From NCBI GenBank assembly GCA_009780485.1, contig WQZZ01000010.1, positions 1 to 34,476 of the forward strand: a stretch of DNA of 34,476 nt, given 5' to 3'. Position 1 is the first letter of the stretch, and the number at the start of each line of letters is the position of its first letter. This stretch comes from Defluviitaleaceae bacterium (GTDB lineage: Bacteria > Bacillota > Clostridia > Lachnospirales > WRAX01). The notes below the pieces were generated by a model. It was not told the DNA's origin and did no database searches. It was given only the letters and a program-made list of their open reading frames with translations. A program made the translations under genes and the position numbers. Of the stretch, positions 8,411 through 18,571 are shown piece after piece.

Positions 8411-9153
8411 TATTTATTACCTCCATTCAAAAATTTTAACATATTGATAATCCCCCAACCTTGGCGGTTTGGAGGCATCCGCAAATCAACTGCACTATAT
8501 TTTATCATAAGCTTAACTTGGTCGGGTGTAAGATTCGGATATTTTGTAAGCAACAGCGACACGGCACCAGAAACAAAAGGAGCTGCCATTGATGTCCCTG
8601 TCATCCTCACATAATACCGCCCCACCAATTTCATCTTCATCAATCGTTGCAAGCTAAGTTCTGGGCTGTTAGACAAACAAGAAACAATATCGCATCCTGC
8701 CGCCAAAATGTTAGGTTTTATAACACATTCCGATGTGGGTCCTTGCCCCGAAAAATTTGCCGTGGCAATAGAATCGCAATGACTGTCCTCCACAGCCCCC
8801 ACGGTGATAATTTTGCGACTGCTACCAGGGGAGGTGACGGTGGAAGCCTCTGGTCCAGCATTGCCAGCGGCTGCAACCACCACAACACCTGCATCCCACA
8901 ACGCTTCCGACATACGTACCAATGGGTCGTTACTGCCCACATCTGCCGTGCCAATCGAAAGGTTTGCCACACGGATATTATACCTTTCGGCATTATCATA
9001 AACCCACTGCAACCCCGCCAAAGCGTTGCTAGAATTACCCCGACCACTGGAATCCAAAATCTTCACCGACAAAATATTTGCCTTAGGATTCACCCCCACA
9101 TAAACCCCGCCAGATGCAAACCCATCCCCCGCCGCAATACCTGCTACATGGGT
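8410..9153 (-). pseudogene. subtilisin-like (S8) serine protease, C-terminal part (contains HVAGIAAG and the catalytic Ser GTSMAAPFVSG); separated from its N-terminus by the integrative element
   Basis: Translation continues upstream of 9099 as HRTHVAGIAAGDGFASGGVYVGVNPKANILSVKILDSSGRG..., then hits TAA; no N-terminal Asp motif here. Confidence 0.9.
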
Positions 9154-9174
9154 GCGGTGCTGATAATCTTAGCC
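9130..9174. other. attL: left junction of the integrative element (core ACATGGGT 9146-9153; attP arm ATAATCTTAGCC 9163-9174)
   Basis: Point where subtilase homology stops; shared core with attR; arm is the reverse complement of the attR arm. Confidence 0.9.
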
Positions 9175-9370
9175 TAACGAGTAAATATACGCCTATAACG
9201 AGCGTGGCAAAGCTATATGTAATTACTTAAACATTTAATCTCTAAATATTAGAAGCAGAGACTTTTTGTTGAAATCTTTGAAATTTAATGCTACAATAAT
9301 TTCAGAGTTACTGAAGTTTCTGCACTTGATTGCAATGCAGCAACTGGTTGCTTAAAAATAAAACCAAGGA

Positions 9371-9880
9371 GTGCTTCATATGCGTCTTCCCTCAGGCTTC
9401 TTCAAACAATCTGCCATCAATCTCGCTCCCCTCTTAATCGGCAAAACACTTTGCCGTAAAATAGATGATGAGATTATTCGCTTTGCTATAACAGAAACAG
9501 AGGCATATGCAGGTGAAAGTGATACCGCTTGCCATGCACATAAGGGTAAAACCCCACGCACTTCTGTTATGTATGGGGAAAGTGGCATTGCCTATGTTTA
9601 CTTGTGTTATGGGATTCATCATCTGCTGAATGTTGTGGTAGCAGATATTGGTGAGCCTGAATGTGTGTTGATTCGTGGTGTAGAAGGTATATCTGGACCT
9701 GGGCGGTTGACAAAGGCTTTGCAGATTGATATGAGGTTTAATAGGATGAATTTAATAACATCGAATGAGCTTTGGTTGGAAGATGGCGTTCAACTTCCAT
9801 ATACTGCCACTCCCCGAATAGGGATTGGTTATGCTAGTGAGGAGGATAGGGCACAGTTGTGGAGGTTTGTTGCTGTTTAA
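9371..9880 (+). CDS. DNA-3-methyladenine glycosylase, AAG/MPG family (start 9371 GTG or 9380 ATG)
   Basis: LIGKTLCRK...ITETEAYAGESDTACHAHKGKTPRTSVMYGESGIAYVYLCYGIHHLLNVV...LIRGVEG..GPGRLTKAL. Confidence 0.93.
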   Translation: MLHMRLPSGFFKQSAINLAPLLIGKTLCRKIDDEIIRFAITETEAYAGESDTACHAHKGKTPRTSVMYGESGIAYVYLCYGIHHLLNVVVADIGEPECVLIRGVEGISGPGRLTKALQIDMRFNRMNLITSNELWLEDGVQLPYTATPRIGIGYASEEDRAQLWRFVAV

Positions 9881-9889
9881 TGTGTTTCG

Positions 9890-10561
9890 TTATGCACGCT
9901 TTTGTATATACAGGCTTCTATCCTGTTGTAATTCAGCATAAAAAATATGCTTAACATCTTTGACCCCTTGCTTTCTCAATTCGGCATTTAGTTGTTCACG
10001 GCTATATCCTAGCTCTGCCAGATTTTTTTCAACAATTTTTCCATCTGTAATGATTTCGGATGGCAAGCCAGCAGGTTCTGACAAAATTTGCATATCCTCT
10101 TTGGTCACGGGTTTTTTGCTTGATTTCTTCATTACAGTTAATGCACCATTTGGCTCTAAAATCGCATATTCTACATCCATTATGGAAAATACTTGGTTTA
10201 ACCTTAGTTGCATGGATAAGTCATCTAAATTTAGCCTTTGTTTTCTTAATGCTGACTCTAAAATAAGACCTTGTTTAATTACTATCGTGGGCTGTCCGTC
10301 CATCAAAACTCTAGCGACTGGACTTTTCAAACTCATCCATTCAATTATAAGAACCAACAGGCTCCACAAAGTCAAGGCAAGCAGACCATCTATAATACGT
10401 ACTTCCTTTTGCATCACCATCTCGCTCGCCATGCTACCTAGAGCGATTCCTGTGATATAGGTAAATACTGTAAGTTGGCTAAGTTGCTTTTTACCCAACA
10501 AACGGGTAAGAAGTAAAAGTATTACAAAGCCCAACAATGTGCGAATGGCTGTATCCAACAT
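9890..10561 (-). CDS. DUF421 (YetF/YrbG-like) membrane protein
   Basis: LLTRLLGKKQLSQLTVFTYITGIALGSMASEM..., VLMDGQPTIVIKQGLI, LRLNQVFSIMDVEYAILEPNGALTVMKK. Confidence 0.88.
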   Translation of the reverse strand: MLDTAIRTLLGFVILLLLTRLLGKKQLSQLTVFTYITGIALGSMASEMVMQKEVRIIDGLLALTLWSLLVLIIEWMSLKSPVARVLMDGQPTIVIKQGLILESALRKQRLNLDDLSMQLRLNQVFSIMDVEYAILEPNGALTVMKKSSKKPVTKEDMQILSEPAGLPSEIITDGKIVEKNLAELGYSREQLNAELRKQGVKDVKHIFYAELQQDRSLYIQKRA

Positions 10562-10651
10562 GATATTCCCTCCCTTTCCAGTTATTGTGCGGAATAAGCC
10601 ACGTTTTATACCAACAAAGATGGACACCCTAAGTCAGAGGTGATTTGTAAA

Positions 10652-12082
10652 ATGTCCATAAATGGCTGGAATTTTCAGAATACTTATTTGGGGCTACCCG
10701 AAATTTTTTATTCCAATCAAAAGCCTGCCCTAGCTCCTGACCCCAAAATGGTTATTTTTAATCAAGGACTAGCAAAAGACTTGGGTTTAGATGATGGGCT
10801 TTTGAAATCTTCCCCAGAATTATTTGCTGGAAACATCTTGCCAACCAATGCTCGTCCCGTTTCTCAGGCATATGCTGGGTATCAATTCGGTCGTTTTGCC
10901 ACGCTGGGGGATGGACGGGCTGTTTTATTGGGAGAGCAGATAACACCAAACGGACAGCGATTTGACATACAACTAAAGGGTTCGGGTCGCACGCCCTATT
11001 CTCGTGGAGGGGATGGGCTAGCATCACTCTCACCCATGCTTAGGGAATATATTATTAGCGAGGCAATGTATGCTTTGGGCATACCCACCACTCGCTCATT
11101 GGCGGTTGTCCTTACTGGCGGGGAAGTTGTTCGGGAAACCATATTTCCTGGGGCGGTATTAACTCGTGTTGCTTCCAGCCACATCCGCATCGGCACTTTT
11201 AATTATGCGGCAGCATACGGAAGTACAGATGATTTAACCGCACTTGCAGACTATACCATACGGCGACATTTCCCGTGGCTGGAAGGAGTTAAGGATAAGT
11301 ATCTGCTGTTTTTTCGTGAGGTCGCTCGCTTGCAAGCTGAATTAATAGCAAAATGGCAGTTGGTGGGATTTATCCATGGCGTTATGAACACGGACAATGA
11401 AGCAATTTCTGGCGAAACCATAGATTATGGACCATGTGCATTTATGGATACCTATGACCCAAATACTGTGTTTAGCTCAATAGACACAAGCGGGCGATAT
11501 TCCTATAAAAACCAGCCAGGTATAGGGGCATGGAACTTGGCGAGATTAGCAGAGTCCATCCTTCCCTTATTACACAAAAATCAAGAAGAAGCCATATTGA
11601 TGGCAGAAGATGAGATTAAGGTTTATTGGGATATTTTTAACGAAAACTGGTTGCAGGGCATGAGAACCAAGCTTGGAGTGACAAACAAAGAAGAAGATGA
11701 CACCTCTTTGGTCAAAGAATTACTTGATTTAATGGAGCATCATAAGTTGGATTATACTAATACATTTCGTGCGTTATCGTCCGTAAATCTGGAAAACCCC
11801 CCGTTGCCGGGGGACGGTCAGTGGCTGAAACAATGGATTGCAAGACTAGGCCGACAACCCATCAGCATAAATGAGGCTAGTGAAATGATAAAAGCCCACA
11901 ATCCTGCACTTATCCCAAGGAATTATTTTGTTGAGGAAGCTCTAACTGTAGCGAGCAAAGGAGATATGGGTGTTATGAAAGATTTGTTGAGGGCTTTAAG
12001 TGAACCTTTTGAAGAATCAGATAAATATACCTCTGTGCAGGAAGGGTGGAGTTGTGGGTATAAGACGTTTTGCGGGACGTAG
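10652..12082 (+). CDS. SelO/YdiU (UPF0061) family protein adenylyltransferase
   Basis: NQGLAKDLGLD, AYAGYQFGRFATLGDGRAVLLGE, DIQLKGSGRTPYSRGGDGLASLSPMLREYIISEAMYALGIPTTRSLAVV, GFIHGVMNTDNEAISGETIDYGPCAFMD. Confidence 0.95.
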   Translation: MSINGWNFQNTYLGLPEIFYSNQKPALAPDPKMVIFNQGLAKDLGLDDGLLKSSPELFAGNILPTNARPVSQAYAGYQFGRFATLGDGRAVLLGEQITPNGQRFDIQLKGSGRTPYSRGGDGLASLSPMLREYIISEAMYALGIPTTRSLAVVLTGGEVVRETIFPGAVLTRVASSHIRIGTFNYAAAYGSTDDLTALADYTIRRHFPWLEGVKDKYLLFFREVARLQAELIAKWQLVGFIHGVMNTDNEAISGETIDYGPCAFMDTYDPNTVFSSIDTSGRYSYKNQPGIGAWNLARLAESILPLLHKNQEEAILMAEDEIKVYWDIFNENWLQGMRTKLGVTNKEEDDTSLVKELLDLMEHHKLDYTNTFRALSSVNLENPPLPGDGQWLKQWIARLGRQPISINEASEMIKAHNPALIPRNYFVEEALTVASKGDMGVMKDLLRALSEPFEESDKYTSVQEGWSCGYKTFCGT

Positions 12083-12163
12083 CTTAGGTTATAGCTTTAT
12101 AAACTTAGTTAGTATCTGCAAGATAGTTGTAACAAAAAAATCGAGTGATGTGCTAATTTGACT

Positions 12164-12199
12164 AAAAACTGCCCACGGGGTAATCGGTGGCAGTTTTTT
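12164..12199 (+). terminator. rho-independent terminator
   Basis: AAAACTGCC...GGCAGTTTTTT hairpin with T-tract. Confidence 0.8.
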
Positions 12200-12470
12200 A
12201 TTGACGTTTCCATTATTTTTTATCAATTTTGCAAAAAAATCTAAAATCACCAAAATGGTTGTTAGCTGGCTTCTTGTGCTTATCTTTGTTTTTTCGTTTG
12301 GTTTTAATGTGGCGACTTATGACGGCATCACGCCAATAAACCCTGCCTTTCAAAAGTGTCATAAAAAACATTCGATTGATATTCAAGAAAGTAAGTTTTT
12401 TGTATGAGAAGCATATTGAAACAGCTTTACTAGGGGTTATTCAAAAGTAAACCACCACATGATTTGAATA

Positions 12471-13526
12471 CTATTGTATAATTTTTGGGCTTTTAGAATC
12501 AGCCCCATTAGAATCGAAAACATATTTAATAATTTCACCAACTAGAGATTCGTTCTGGTCTTTACCTGGGTCTGAATTAGTCATTACGATTACGCCACTT
12601 TGCCCTTCATGGTAACAACGAAGTTTGCATTGCATACCCACACCCCAACCTTGTGAAACAAAGAAAGGTTTGCCTTCTTTGTCTTTATCGAGAAAAACAC
12701 CTAAACCCACATCATCTGTACAACCATATGGGGTCAGCATAAGCCGTGCCGTTTCTTGGTTCAACACCAAACCACCATTTCCGTGGTAGGATTTTAGAAG
12801 GTCTGTGATTATGATTGTAAGCTCCCTTGTTGTAGTCCACAGCCCTGCACCTTCGATGTTTGGATAAACAGCACGGACTTCCTTCACCGCATTTCCACGC
12901 TTATCATGCCCTACGGCACAATCAGCGAGCGAAATGCCGTCATATTCATTTTTGTTTGGCTCCCAAAAGAATGTACGAGTTAGCCCAAGGGGTTTGAAAA
13001 TCATCCAACTCGCAGCTTGCGGTATCGTTTCGCCCAAAGCATCAAGAAGAACTTGACTAATAATAGAGTAGCCTGCATCTGAATATTCGCAATCAGTTTC
13101 GGGTTCATATTTTATATTAACTGCTTTATTCAAAATATCAACAAGACTTGGAGCGTCATCACCAATTTTACATAGGCTAAAAATATCATCATAATCACGC
13201 AACCCTGCCTGATGAGCTAATAAATTTGCAAGTGTGATTTTTTTCGTTTTGGTAAACTCGCTATCGGGAAGTTTCCATGAAATGAGGTATTCGTTGACAT
13301 CTTTATGCAAATCTAACTCTCCATATTGAGCCAACCTTAATACGCATATAGCTGTAATCATCTTTGATATTGAGCAAGCATGGAAAATGGAATTATCATC
13401 AACCTCTTTACTCGTCCCTTTTTCAAGCGTCCCAAAATGCTTACTCCAATCAATTTTTCCATCAGCAAAGCAAGTTACGCTAACGCTTGGTATATTAAAA
13501 TAGTTCATTCTTTCTATTATGTTCAT
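12471..13526 (-). CDS. beta-lactamase-family serine hydrolase (class C/PBP-like)
   Basis: IFHACSISKMITAICVLRLAQ (SxxK), YSDAGYSIISQVL (YxN-like position), VSQGWGVGMQC. Confidence 0.9.
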   Translation of the reverse strand: MNIIERMNYFNIPSVSVTCFADGKIDWSKHFGTLEKGTSKEVDDNSIFHACSISKMITAICVLRLAQYGELDLHKDVNEYLISWKLPDSEFTKTKKITLANLLAHQAGLRDYDDIFSLCKIGDDAPSLVDILNKAVNIKYEPETDCEYSDAGYSIISQVLLDALGETIPQAASWMIFKPLGLTRTFFWEPNKNEYDGISLADCAVGHDKRGNAVKEVRAVYPNIEGAGLWTTTRELTIIITDLLKSYHGNGGLVLNQETARLMLTPYGCTDDVGLGVFLDKDKEGKPFFVSQGWGVGMQCKLRCYHEGQSGVIVMTNSDPGKDQNESLVGEIIKYVFDSNGADSKSPKIIQ

Positions 13527-14455
13527 ATGCTCGTTTCCTCCAATTTTCTTACGGCAAACCAAAGCTCAAAATATCCAAACTCATTGTCACCGCCATAAAT
13601 TTCTAAATCCAAACCGCCGACCTGTTCATATTGCGATGCTGGTAGCCATTCACCAAAGAATCGTTTATACAAGGACTCAATAACTGTGTCAAAATTGTCC
13701 CATTCAAACTTTCCAGATGGGAACACAGCCCATGTGTGTGCTGGCACATCTAAAACTGTATAATCGTCAATTTGACTACCTCTGCCTTTGAAGGCACAAA
13801 TCATATAAGGGAACTCGCCTGTGCCAACCTCTTTGTAACTGCAAATAGCGTGTACATTATCTAAATTTTGACCGACAAACGAGGGTAGCTTGCCAGCGTC
13901 TTCATCTAGCTTAGTAATGGCACCGCTTGCATGGCAATCAGCCCACAAATCTGCGGGAGTTCGTGGGTGTTCTCCACTTTCATCAGTTCTAAAAATTCCT
14001 TCGATACCAAACACTTGAAAGGCATCTTTTTTCTCAATACGATAGTCCATTTGCTCCTTCCCTATAATCGAAACTTGGAATGAAATGCGAGGGTATGCTT
14101 TTAACAAAATACCACCCTTTTTTGCCTGTGTAGGTGTTGCACCATGCAAAGCATGAAACGCACGGGCGAAAGATACAGGCGATTCATAGCCATATTTCAT
14201 CGCCACCTCAATCACCTTAACATTACTACTTTGCAACTCTAACGCCGCCAAAGTCAACCGCCTTTTCCTCACATATTCGGAAAGCGATATATCTGCGACA
14301 TATGAAAACATTTTGAAAAATGTATGCACAGAACAACAAGCCAATTTTTCAAGCACACTGTAATCAATTTCGCCACAAAGATTATTCTCTATATAATCCA
14401 ATGTGGTGTTCATTCGTGTCAGCCAGTCCACAGCACTCTCTCCTTCCAAAATCAA
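13523..14455 (-). CDS. AraC-family transcriptional regulator with GyrI-like effector domain
   Basis: HTH LEKLACCSVHTFFKMFSYVADISLSEYVRKRRLTLAALEL...VIEVAMKYGYESPVSFARAFHALHGATP; C-terminal GyrI-like region; overlaps the hydrolase start by ATGA. Confidence 0.93.
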   Translation of the reverse strand: MILEGESAVDWLTRMNTTLDYIENNLCGEIDYSVLEKLACCSVHTFFKMFSYVADISLSEYVRKRRLTLAALELQSSNVKVIEVAMKYGYESPVSFARAFHALHGATPTQAKKGGILLKAYPRISFQVSIIGKEQMDYRIEKKDAFQVFGIEGIFRTDESGEHPRTPADLWADCHASGAITKLDEDAGKLPSFVGQNLDNVHAICSYKEVGTGEFPYMICAFKGRGSQIDDYTVLDVPAHTWAVFPSGKFEWDNFDTVIESLYKRFFGEWLPASQYEQVGGLDLEIYGGDNEFGYFELWFAVRKLEETSI

Positions 14456-14741
14456 TTATAGGGCAAGCCAAACAAAAAAGCACAACATTTCACGCCCAAT
14501 TTTGTTTGCAAGACCCTCTTGATAAATGATGCTATTCTAAATGTTGCGTAGTATATTTGACTATATGCCGAGATTTTTTAATCGCCCTAAAACTAGTATA
14601 TCAATAAGTCTTATAAGTTTCAAGATGTGATTGCCAATCACATTATTTGACCTTTACCACTAAGCTCCATCCTCATGGACAAGCATGAGCAAACCCCTAT
14701 TCACTGCATAGTATATACCAAAACTATAAGGACGGATATTT

Positions 14742-14888
14742 ATGTCAGCAAAGCTAACAGCCCATTGGGTTGAACAGATTGTTAGAGGATTGCAGGAATC
14801 CATAGATGGTATAGTTCTGTGCGACCCCGATAACATAGCAACCTGTGGAGTCAATGCCGCACACATCCTTGTGGATTTTACCAATTAA
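14742..14888 (+). CDS. short hypothetical ORF (48 aa, MSAKLTAHWVEQIVRGLQESIDGIVLCDPDNIATCGVNAAHILVDFTN)
   Basis: Preceded by AAGGACGG; otherwise unsupported. Confidence 0.3.
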   Translation: MSAKLTAHWVEQIVRGLQESIDGIVLCDPDNIATCGVNAAHILVDFTN

Positions 14889-15140
14889 AAATCCTAGTTT
14901 CAAACCCAGCTACACCATTTCCCAATCCGAAACAAGGGAGATTTCCGACTTCAACATATACAACAACGGTGCTGGCATAAAAGCAGACTGGGATTATAAA
15001 ATGTCCATGGTTGAAAAGGATATTTGGAACGCCTTTCGCCAGCCCTTTATGAAAAAAGTGCGTGTGTTAATCGAAAAATCTACCAATACATTACCGCATG
15101 ACAATTCAAAAACCATCCACGGTGTTTTTGTTATATTGAT

Positions 15141-15177
15141 AAAACCGACCATCCAGAGGTTATGAGTGGTCGGTTTT
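15141..15177 (+). terminator. terminator-like hairpin
   Basis: AAAACCGACCA...TGGTCGGTTTTT. Confidence 0.75.
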
Positions 15178-15276
15178 TCGTTTAGATGGTGTGGTTGAAA
15201 TTTCGCTTGACAAAAGCATTGATTTTGTACTATCAGCAATTGGTGCTTTATTGTTCTATAAATCAATTTAATGCAG

Positions 15277-15328
15277 AACCCATTTAAGCGATACATCTGC
15301 CTATGATGTATTGTTTGGATGGGTTTTT
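15277..15328 (+). terminator. two-part hairpin with T-tract
   Basis: AACCCAT ... GATACATC/GATGTAT ... ATGGGTTTTT. Confidence 0.5.
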
Positions 15329-15434
15329 ATGATTTTATCAAGAAAAATTTCCACCACATTGTTGTATTTCGGAAATAATTTAACCTGCAAAATAGCTATT
15401 CGACATAAAAAGTGAATAATACTTCATTTTTTTC

Positions 15435-15463
15435 TGGACAAATGTAATTTGTTGGTGTATACT
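15435..15463 (+). promoter_or_regulatory. promoter for the thiolase-fabG-maoC-tetR operon
   Basis: TGGACA, 17 bp, TATACT, 35 bp upstream of the thiolase start. Confidence 0.5.
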
Positions 15464-15497
15464 AACGAGAAACAAAAACTTTTTTGAGGTGATTTTG

Positions 15498-16676
15498 ATG
15501 AGAGAGGTTGTAATTGCATCAGCCATGCGCACAGCCATTGGAAGCTTTGGTGGTGTGTTTAAGGATGTGTCAGCCGTTGATTTGGGTGTGGTTGCCACGA
15601 AAGCGGCAATAGAGCGTGCTGGCATCAAACCAGAGCAGGTTTGCCAAGTGATTTTGGGTAATGTTTTGCAGGCAGGTCTTGGACAAAATGTGGCAAGGCA
15701 GGTGGCAATTGGTGCTGGTATTCCTGACACTGTCCCATCATTTGTGACGAATTTCGTTTGCGGAAGTGGTTTGAAAGCGGTAGAACTTGCCACCCAAGCA
15801 ATTCTTTGTGGTGACGCCGATATTGTGGTTTGCGGTGGCACAGAAAATATGTCCCAAGCCCCTTATTTGGCAAAAGGTGTCCGTTGGGGACAAAAAATGG
15901 GCAACTCTGAGCTTGAGGACACCCTGATTGCTGATGGTTTGACCGATGTTTTCAACAAATATCACATGGGAATAACTGCCGAAAATTTGGCTGATAAATA
16001 CGGCTTTTCACGTGAGGAACAAGATGAATTTTCAGCACAAAGCCAACAAAAGACAGAAAATGCCATAAAGACAGGTAAATTTAAGGCAGAAATTGCCCCT
16101 GTAAGTATTCCAGTGCGCAAGGGCGACCCTGTTGTGGTTGATGTTGATGAGTTTCCGAGGGCAGGCACAACTGCCGAGGGTCTTGGAAAGCTTCGCTCAG
16201 CCTTCAAAAAAGATGGCTCTGTAACGGCAGGGAATGCTTCGGGCATAAACGATGGGGCGGCTGTACTTGTGGTAATGAGCAAGGAAAAGGCAGAGGAACT
16301 AAATATAAAGCCTTTGGCAACCATTGTCAGTTATGCAAATGCTGGGGTATGTCCAACGATTATGGGTATTGGCCCAGTGCCTGCTACCCAAAAAGCCTTG
16401 ACAAAAGCAGGTTTGACAGTTGCCGACCTTGACTTGATTGAAGCCAACGAAGCATTTGCTGTACAAGCCCTTTCTGTGAGCAAAGAATTGAGTTTGCCTT
16501 CTGAAAAAGTTAATGTAAACGGCGGTGCAATCGCTCTTGGACATCCCATAGGGGCAAGTGGCGCTCGTGTACTTGTCACCCTAATTCACGAAATGATTGC
16601 ACAAGAGGCAAAACACGGTCTTGCGACCCTTTGCGTGGGTGGCGGACAAGGTATCGCAATGATTATAAAGCGTTAA
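15498..16676 (+). CDS. acetyl-CoA C-acetyltransferase (thiolase)
   Basis: [79 protein letters not shown]. Confidence 0.97.
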   Translation: MREVVIASAMRTAIGSFGGVFKDVSAVDLGVVATKAAIERAGIKPEQVCQVILGNVLQAGLGQNVARQVAIGAGIPDTVPSFVTNFVCGSGLKAVELATQAILCGDADIVVCGGTENMSQAPYLAKGVRWGQKMGNSELEDTLIADGLTDVFNKYHMGITAENLADKYGFSREEQDEFSAQSQQKTENAIKTGKFKAEIAPVSIPVRKGDPVVVDVDEFPRAGTTAEGLGKLRSAFKKDGSVTAGNASGINDGAAVLVVMSKEKAEELNIKPLATIVSYANAGVCPTIMGIGPVPATQKALTKAGLTVADLDLIEANEAFAVQALSVSKELSLPSEKVNVNGGAIALGHPIGASGARVLVTLIHEMIAQEAKHGLATLCVGGGQGIAMIIKR

Positions 16677-16697
16677 AACAAAATGGAGGATAAAATT

Positions 16698-17417
16698 ATG
16701 AGATTTCAAGGAAAAACAGCAATTGTTACAGGAGCAGCAGGGGGAATTGGACGTTGTGTGGCAGAAATACTGGCATCTGAAGGTGCAAATGTTTGTGCCG
16801 TTGATATGGTAGAACTTCCATATAGTGTGGATGGTGTCAAGGGCTACAAACTAAATGTAACCGACACAGTGGCATGTAAAGCTTTTTATGACGAGGTTGC
16901 CACCGAATACCCAACTTCAGACATTTTGGTTAACAACGCAGGAGTTACAAGAGATGCTATGACAGCCAAAATGACTGACGAGCAATGGGATTTGGTGATT
17001 GATGTTAATTTGAAAGGTTTGTTTAATTTAACTCGACACTTTGGACCGCATATGGAGCGTCAAAACAGCGGTTCAATTATAAATATTTCTTCTGTTGTTG
17101 GTGAATTTGGCAATATTGGTCAGGCTAATTATGCCGCAACAAAATCCGCCGTTTATGGCTTGACAAAAACATGGGCTAAAGAATTTGCCCGCAAAGGGGC
17201 TGCCGTCCGTGTAAATGCCGTGTCCCCAGGGTATACTATGACGGATATTCTTAAAACTGTGCCACAAGACTTGCTTGACAAATTTGCCGCCCAAACAATG
17301 CTTGGCAGACTTGGACAACCCGAAGAAATCGCTAAAGCAATCGTGTTTTTAGCAAGTGACGACGCATCATACATAACGGGTCACAATTTAAGCGTCAATG
17401 GAGGGATGAGATTATAA
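16698..17417 (+). CDS. FabG/PhaB-like 3-oxoacyl-ACP or acetoacetyl-CoA reductase (SDR family)
   Basis: GKTAIVTGAAGGIGRCVAE, LVNNAGVTRD, INISSVVGEFGNIGQANYAATKSAVYGLTKTWAKE, VSPGYTMTDI. Confidence 0.95.
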   Translation: MRFQGKTAIVTGAAGGIGRCVAEILASEGANVCAVDMVELPYSVDGVKGYKLNVTDTVACKAFYDEVATEYPTSDILVNNAGVTRDAMTAKMTDEQWDLVIDVNLKGLFNLTRHFGPHMERQNSGSIINISSVVGEFGNIGQANYAATKSAVYGLTKTWAKEFARKGAAVRVNAVSPGYTMTDILKTVPQDLLDKFAAQTMLGRLGQPEEIAKAIVFLASDDASYITGHNLSVNGGMRL

Positions 17418-17833
17418 TGAATGGACTTACAATGAGCCAAATCAGCGTGGGGCAATCCGCCAGCTTTACAAAAACAATCACCGAAACAGATGTATATATG
17501 TTTGCGGGCGTGACGGGAGACTTAAACCCTGCTCACTTAAACGAAGAATATGCCAAAAATACCATGTTTAAGGGACGCATCGCCCATGGGATGCTTGGGG
17601 CAGGTTTGATTTCTGCTGTCCTTGGTATGTATTTACCAGGTCCTGGAACTATTTATATGAAGCAAGACCTGAAATTCCTTGCTCCTGTACGCTTTAACGA
17701 CACAATCACAGCCACCTGTACCGTCAAGGAAAAAATCGAGGACAAAGGGCGTCTTGTCATGGAATGTATCGTGACAAATCAGGATGGCACACAGGTAATC
17801 GTCGGGGAAGCCCTTGTGATGCCGCCAAAATGA
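17417..17833 (+). CDS. MaoC-like (R)-specific enoyl-CoA hydratase
   Basis: Hot-dog/MaoC motif FAGVTGDLNPAHLNEEYAKNTMFKGRIAHGMLGAGLISAVLGMYLPGPGTIY. Confidence 0.93.
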   Translation: MNGLTMSQISVGQSASFTKTITETDVYMFAGVTGDLNPAHLNEEYAKNTMFKGRIAHGMLGAGLISAVLGMYLPGPGTIYMKQDLKFLAPVRFNDTITATCTVKEKIEDKGRLVMECIVTNQDGTQVIVGEALVMPPK

Positions 17834-18456
17834 TAAAAGCTGAGGATTTACTAAAATCTCCGCCAAAAACAAAGCTTCGAGAGGTGACCCTTGAGAAGCT
17901 TTGTTTGGCAGCGGAGCAAATTTTTATGAAAAAAAATTATTATAATACAAGCATATACGACATCGTGACCGAAGCCGATGTGTCCATCGGCACTTTTTAC
18001 AATTATTTCCCTGATAAAATCAGTATGTATAAATATGTTGTGCTGAAACATGGGCAAGATATTAGGAAGTTTATCGCCAAAGGGTTGTCCAAAACAGGCA
18101 TAACCGACCGAAAGAAAATGGAAAGGGAAGGCATAAAGCTTTATTTGGACTATTGCCTTAAAAATCCCCGTGTCATCAACATTATTTGGCAATCCCACTT
18201 TGTCGCACCTGAGCTTTTTATCGCATATTACGACAATTTTGGAAAACAGTATGAAAAGCAGTTAGCGTCTGCTGTCGCTGTCGGCGAAGTTTACCCTGCT
18301 GACCTTGAGGTTGTCAGCTATATGTTGATGGGTATGTCGAATTTTCTTGCAATCAAATATGTGGAATTTGGCGACCACAACAACTTGACTGACGAACGTC
18401 TTTATGAAATTGTTGACCAAGTGATGGAAATTTTGCAAAGGGGGATGTTTGTTTAA
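17830..18456 (+). CDS. TetR/AcrR-family transcriptional regulator
   Basis: HTH LCLAAEQIFMKKNYYNTSIYDIVTEADVSIGTFYNYFPDK; ATGA overlap with the upstream gene. Confidence 0.93.
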   Translation: MIKAEDLLKSPPKTKLREVTLEKLCLAAEQIFMKKNYYNTSIYDIVTEADVSIGTFYNYFPDKISMYKYVVLKHGQDIRKFIAKGLSKTGITDRKKMEREGIKLYLDYCLKNPRVINIIWQSHFVAPELFIAYYDNFGKQYEKQLASAVAVGEVYPADLEVVSYMLMGMSNFLAIKYVEFGDHNNLTDERLYEIVDQVMEILQRGMFV

Positions 18457-18488
18457 TAATTAAGTCCTACAAGTTCTGAAAAAAGTTC

Positions 18489-18517
18489 TTGACGCTTCTT
18501 GGGAATTAATATATAAT
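18489..18517 (+). promoter_or_regulatory. sigma70/sigmaA-type promoter for the KASIII-liv-CoAT-ACAD-etf operon
   Basis: TTGACG, 17 bp, TATAAT (18512-18517). Confidence 0.7.
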
Positions 18518-18571
18518 AATTGTAATCAAAAAAATGAATGACCCTTCACATTTTGAAAAGAGGTGTTAGCT

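Noticed and set aside
10652-12082. SelO homologue as evidence for a second selenoprotein
   Set aside because: Bacterial SelO normally uses Cys; the C-terminus reads SCGYKTFCGT with no in-frame TGA before the stop, so only the peroxiredoxin supports Sec.
12201-12407. Small membrane-like ORF downstream of selO
   Set aside because: Begins inside the terminator T-tract with a weak start; no recognisable family.
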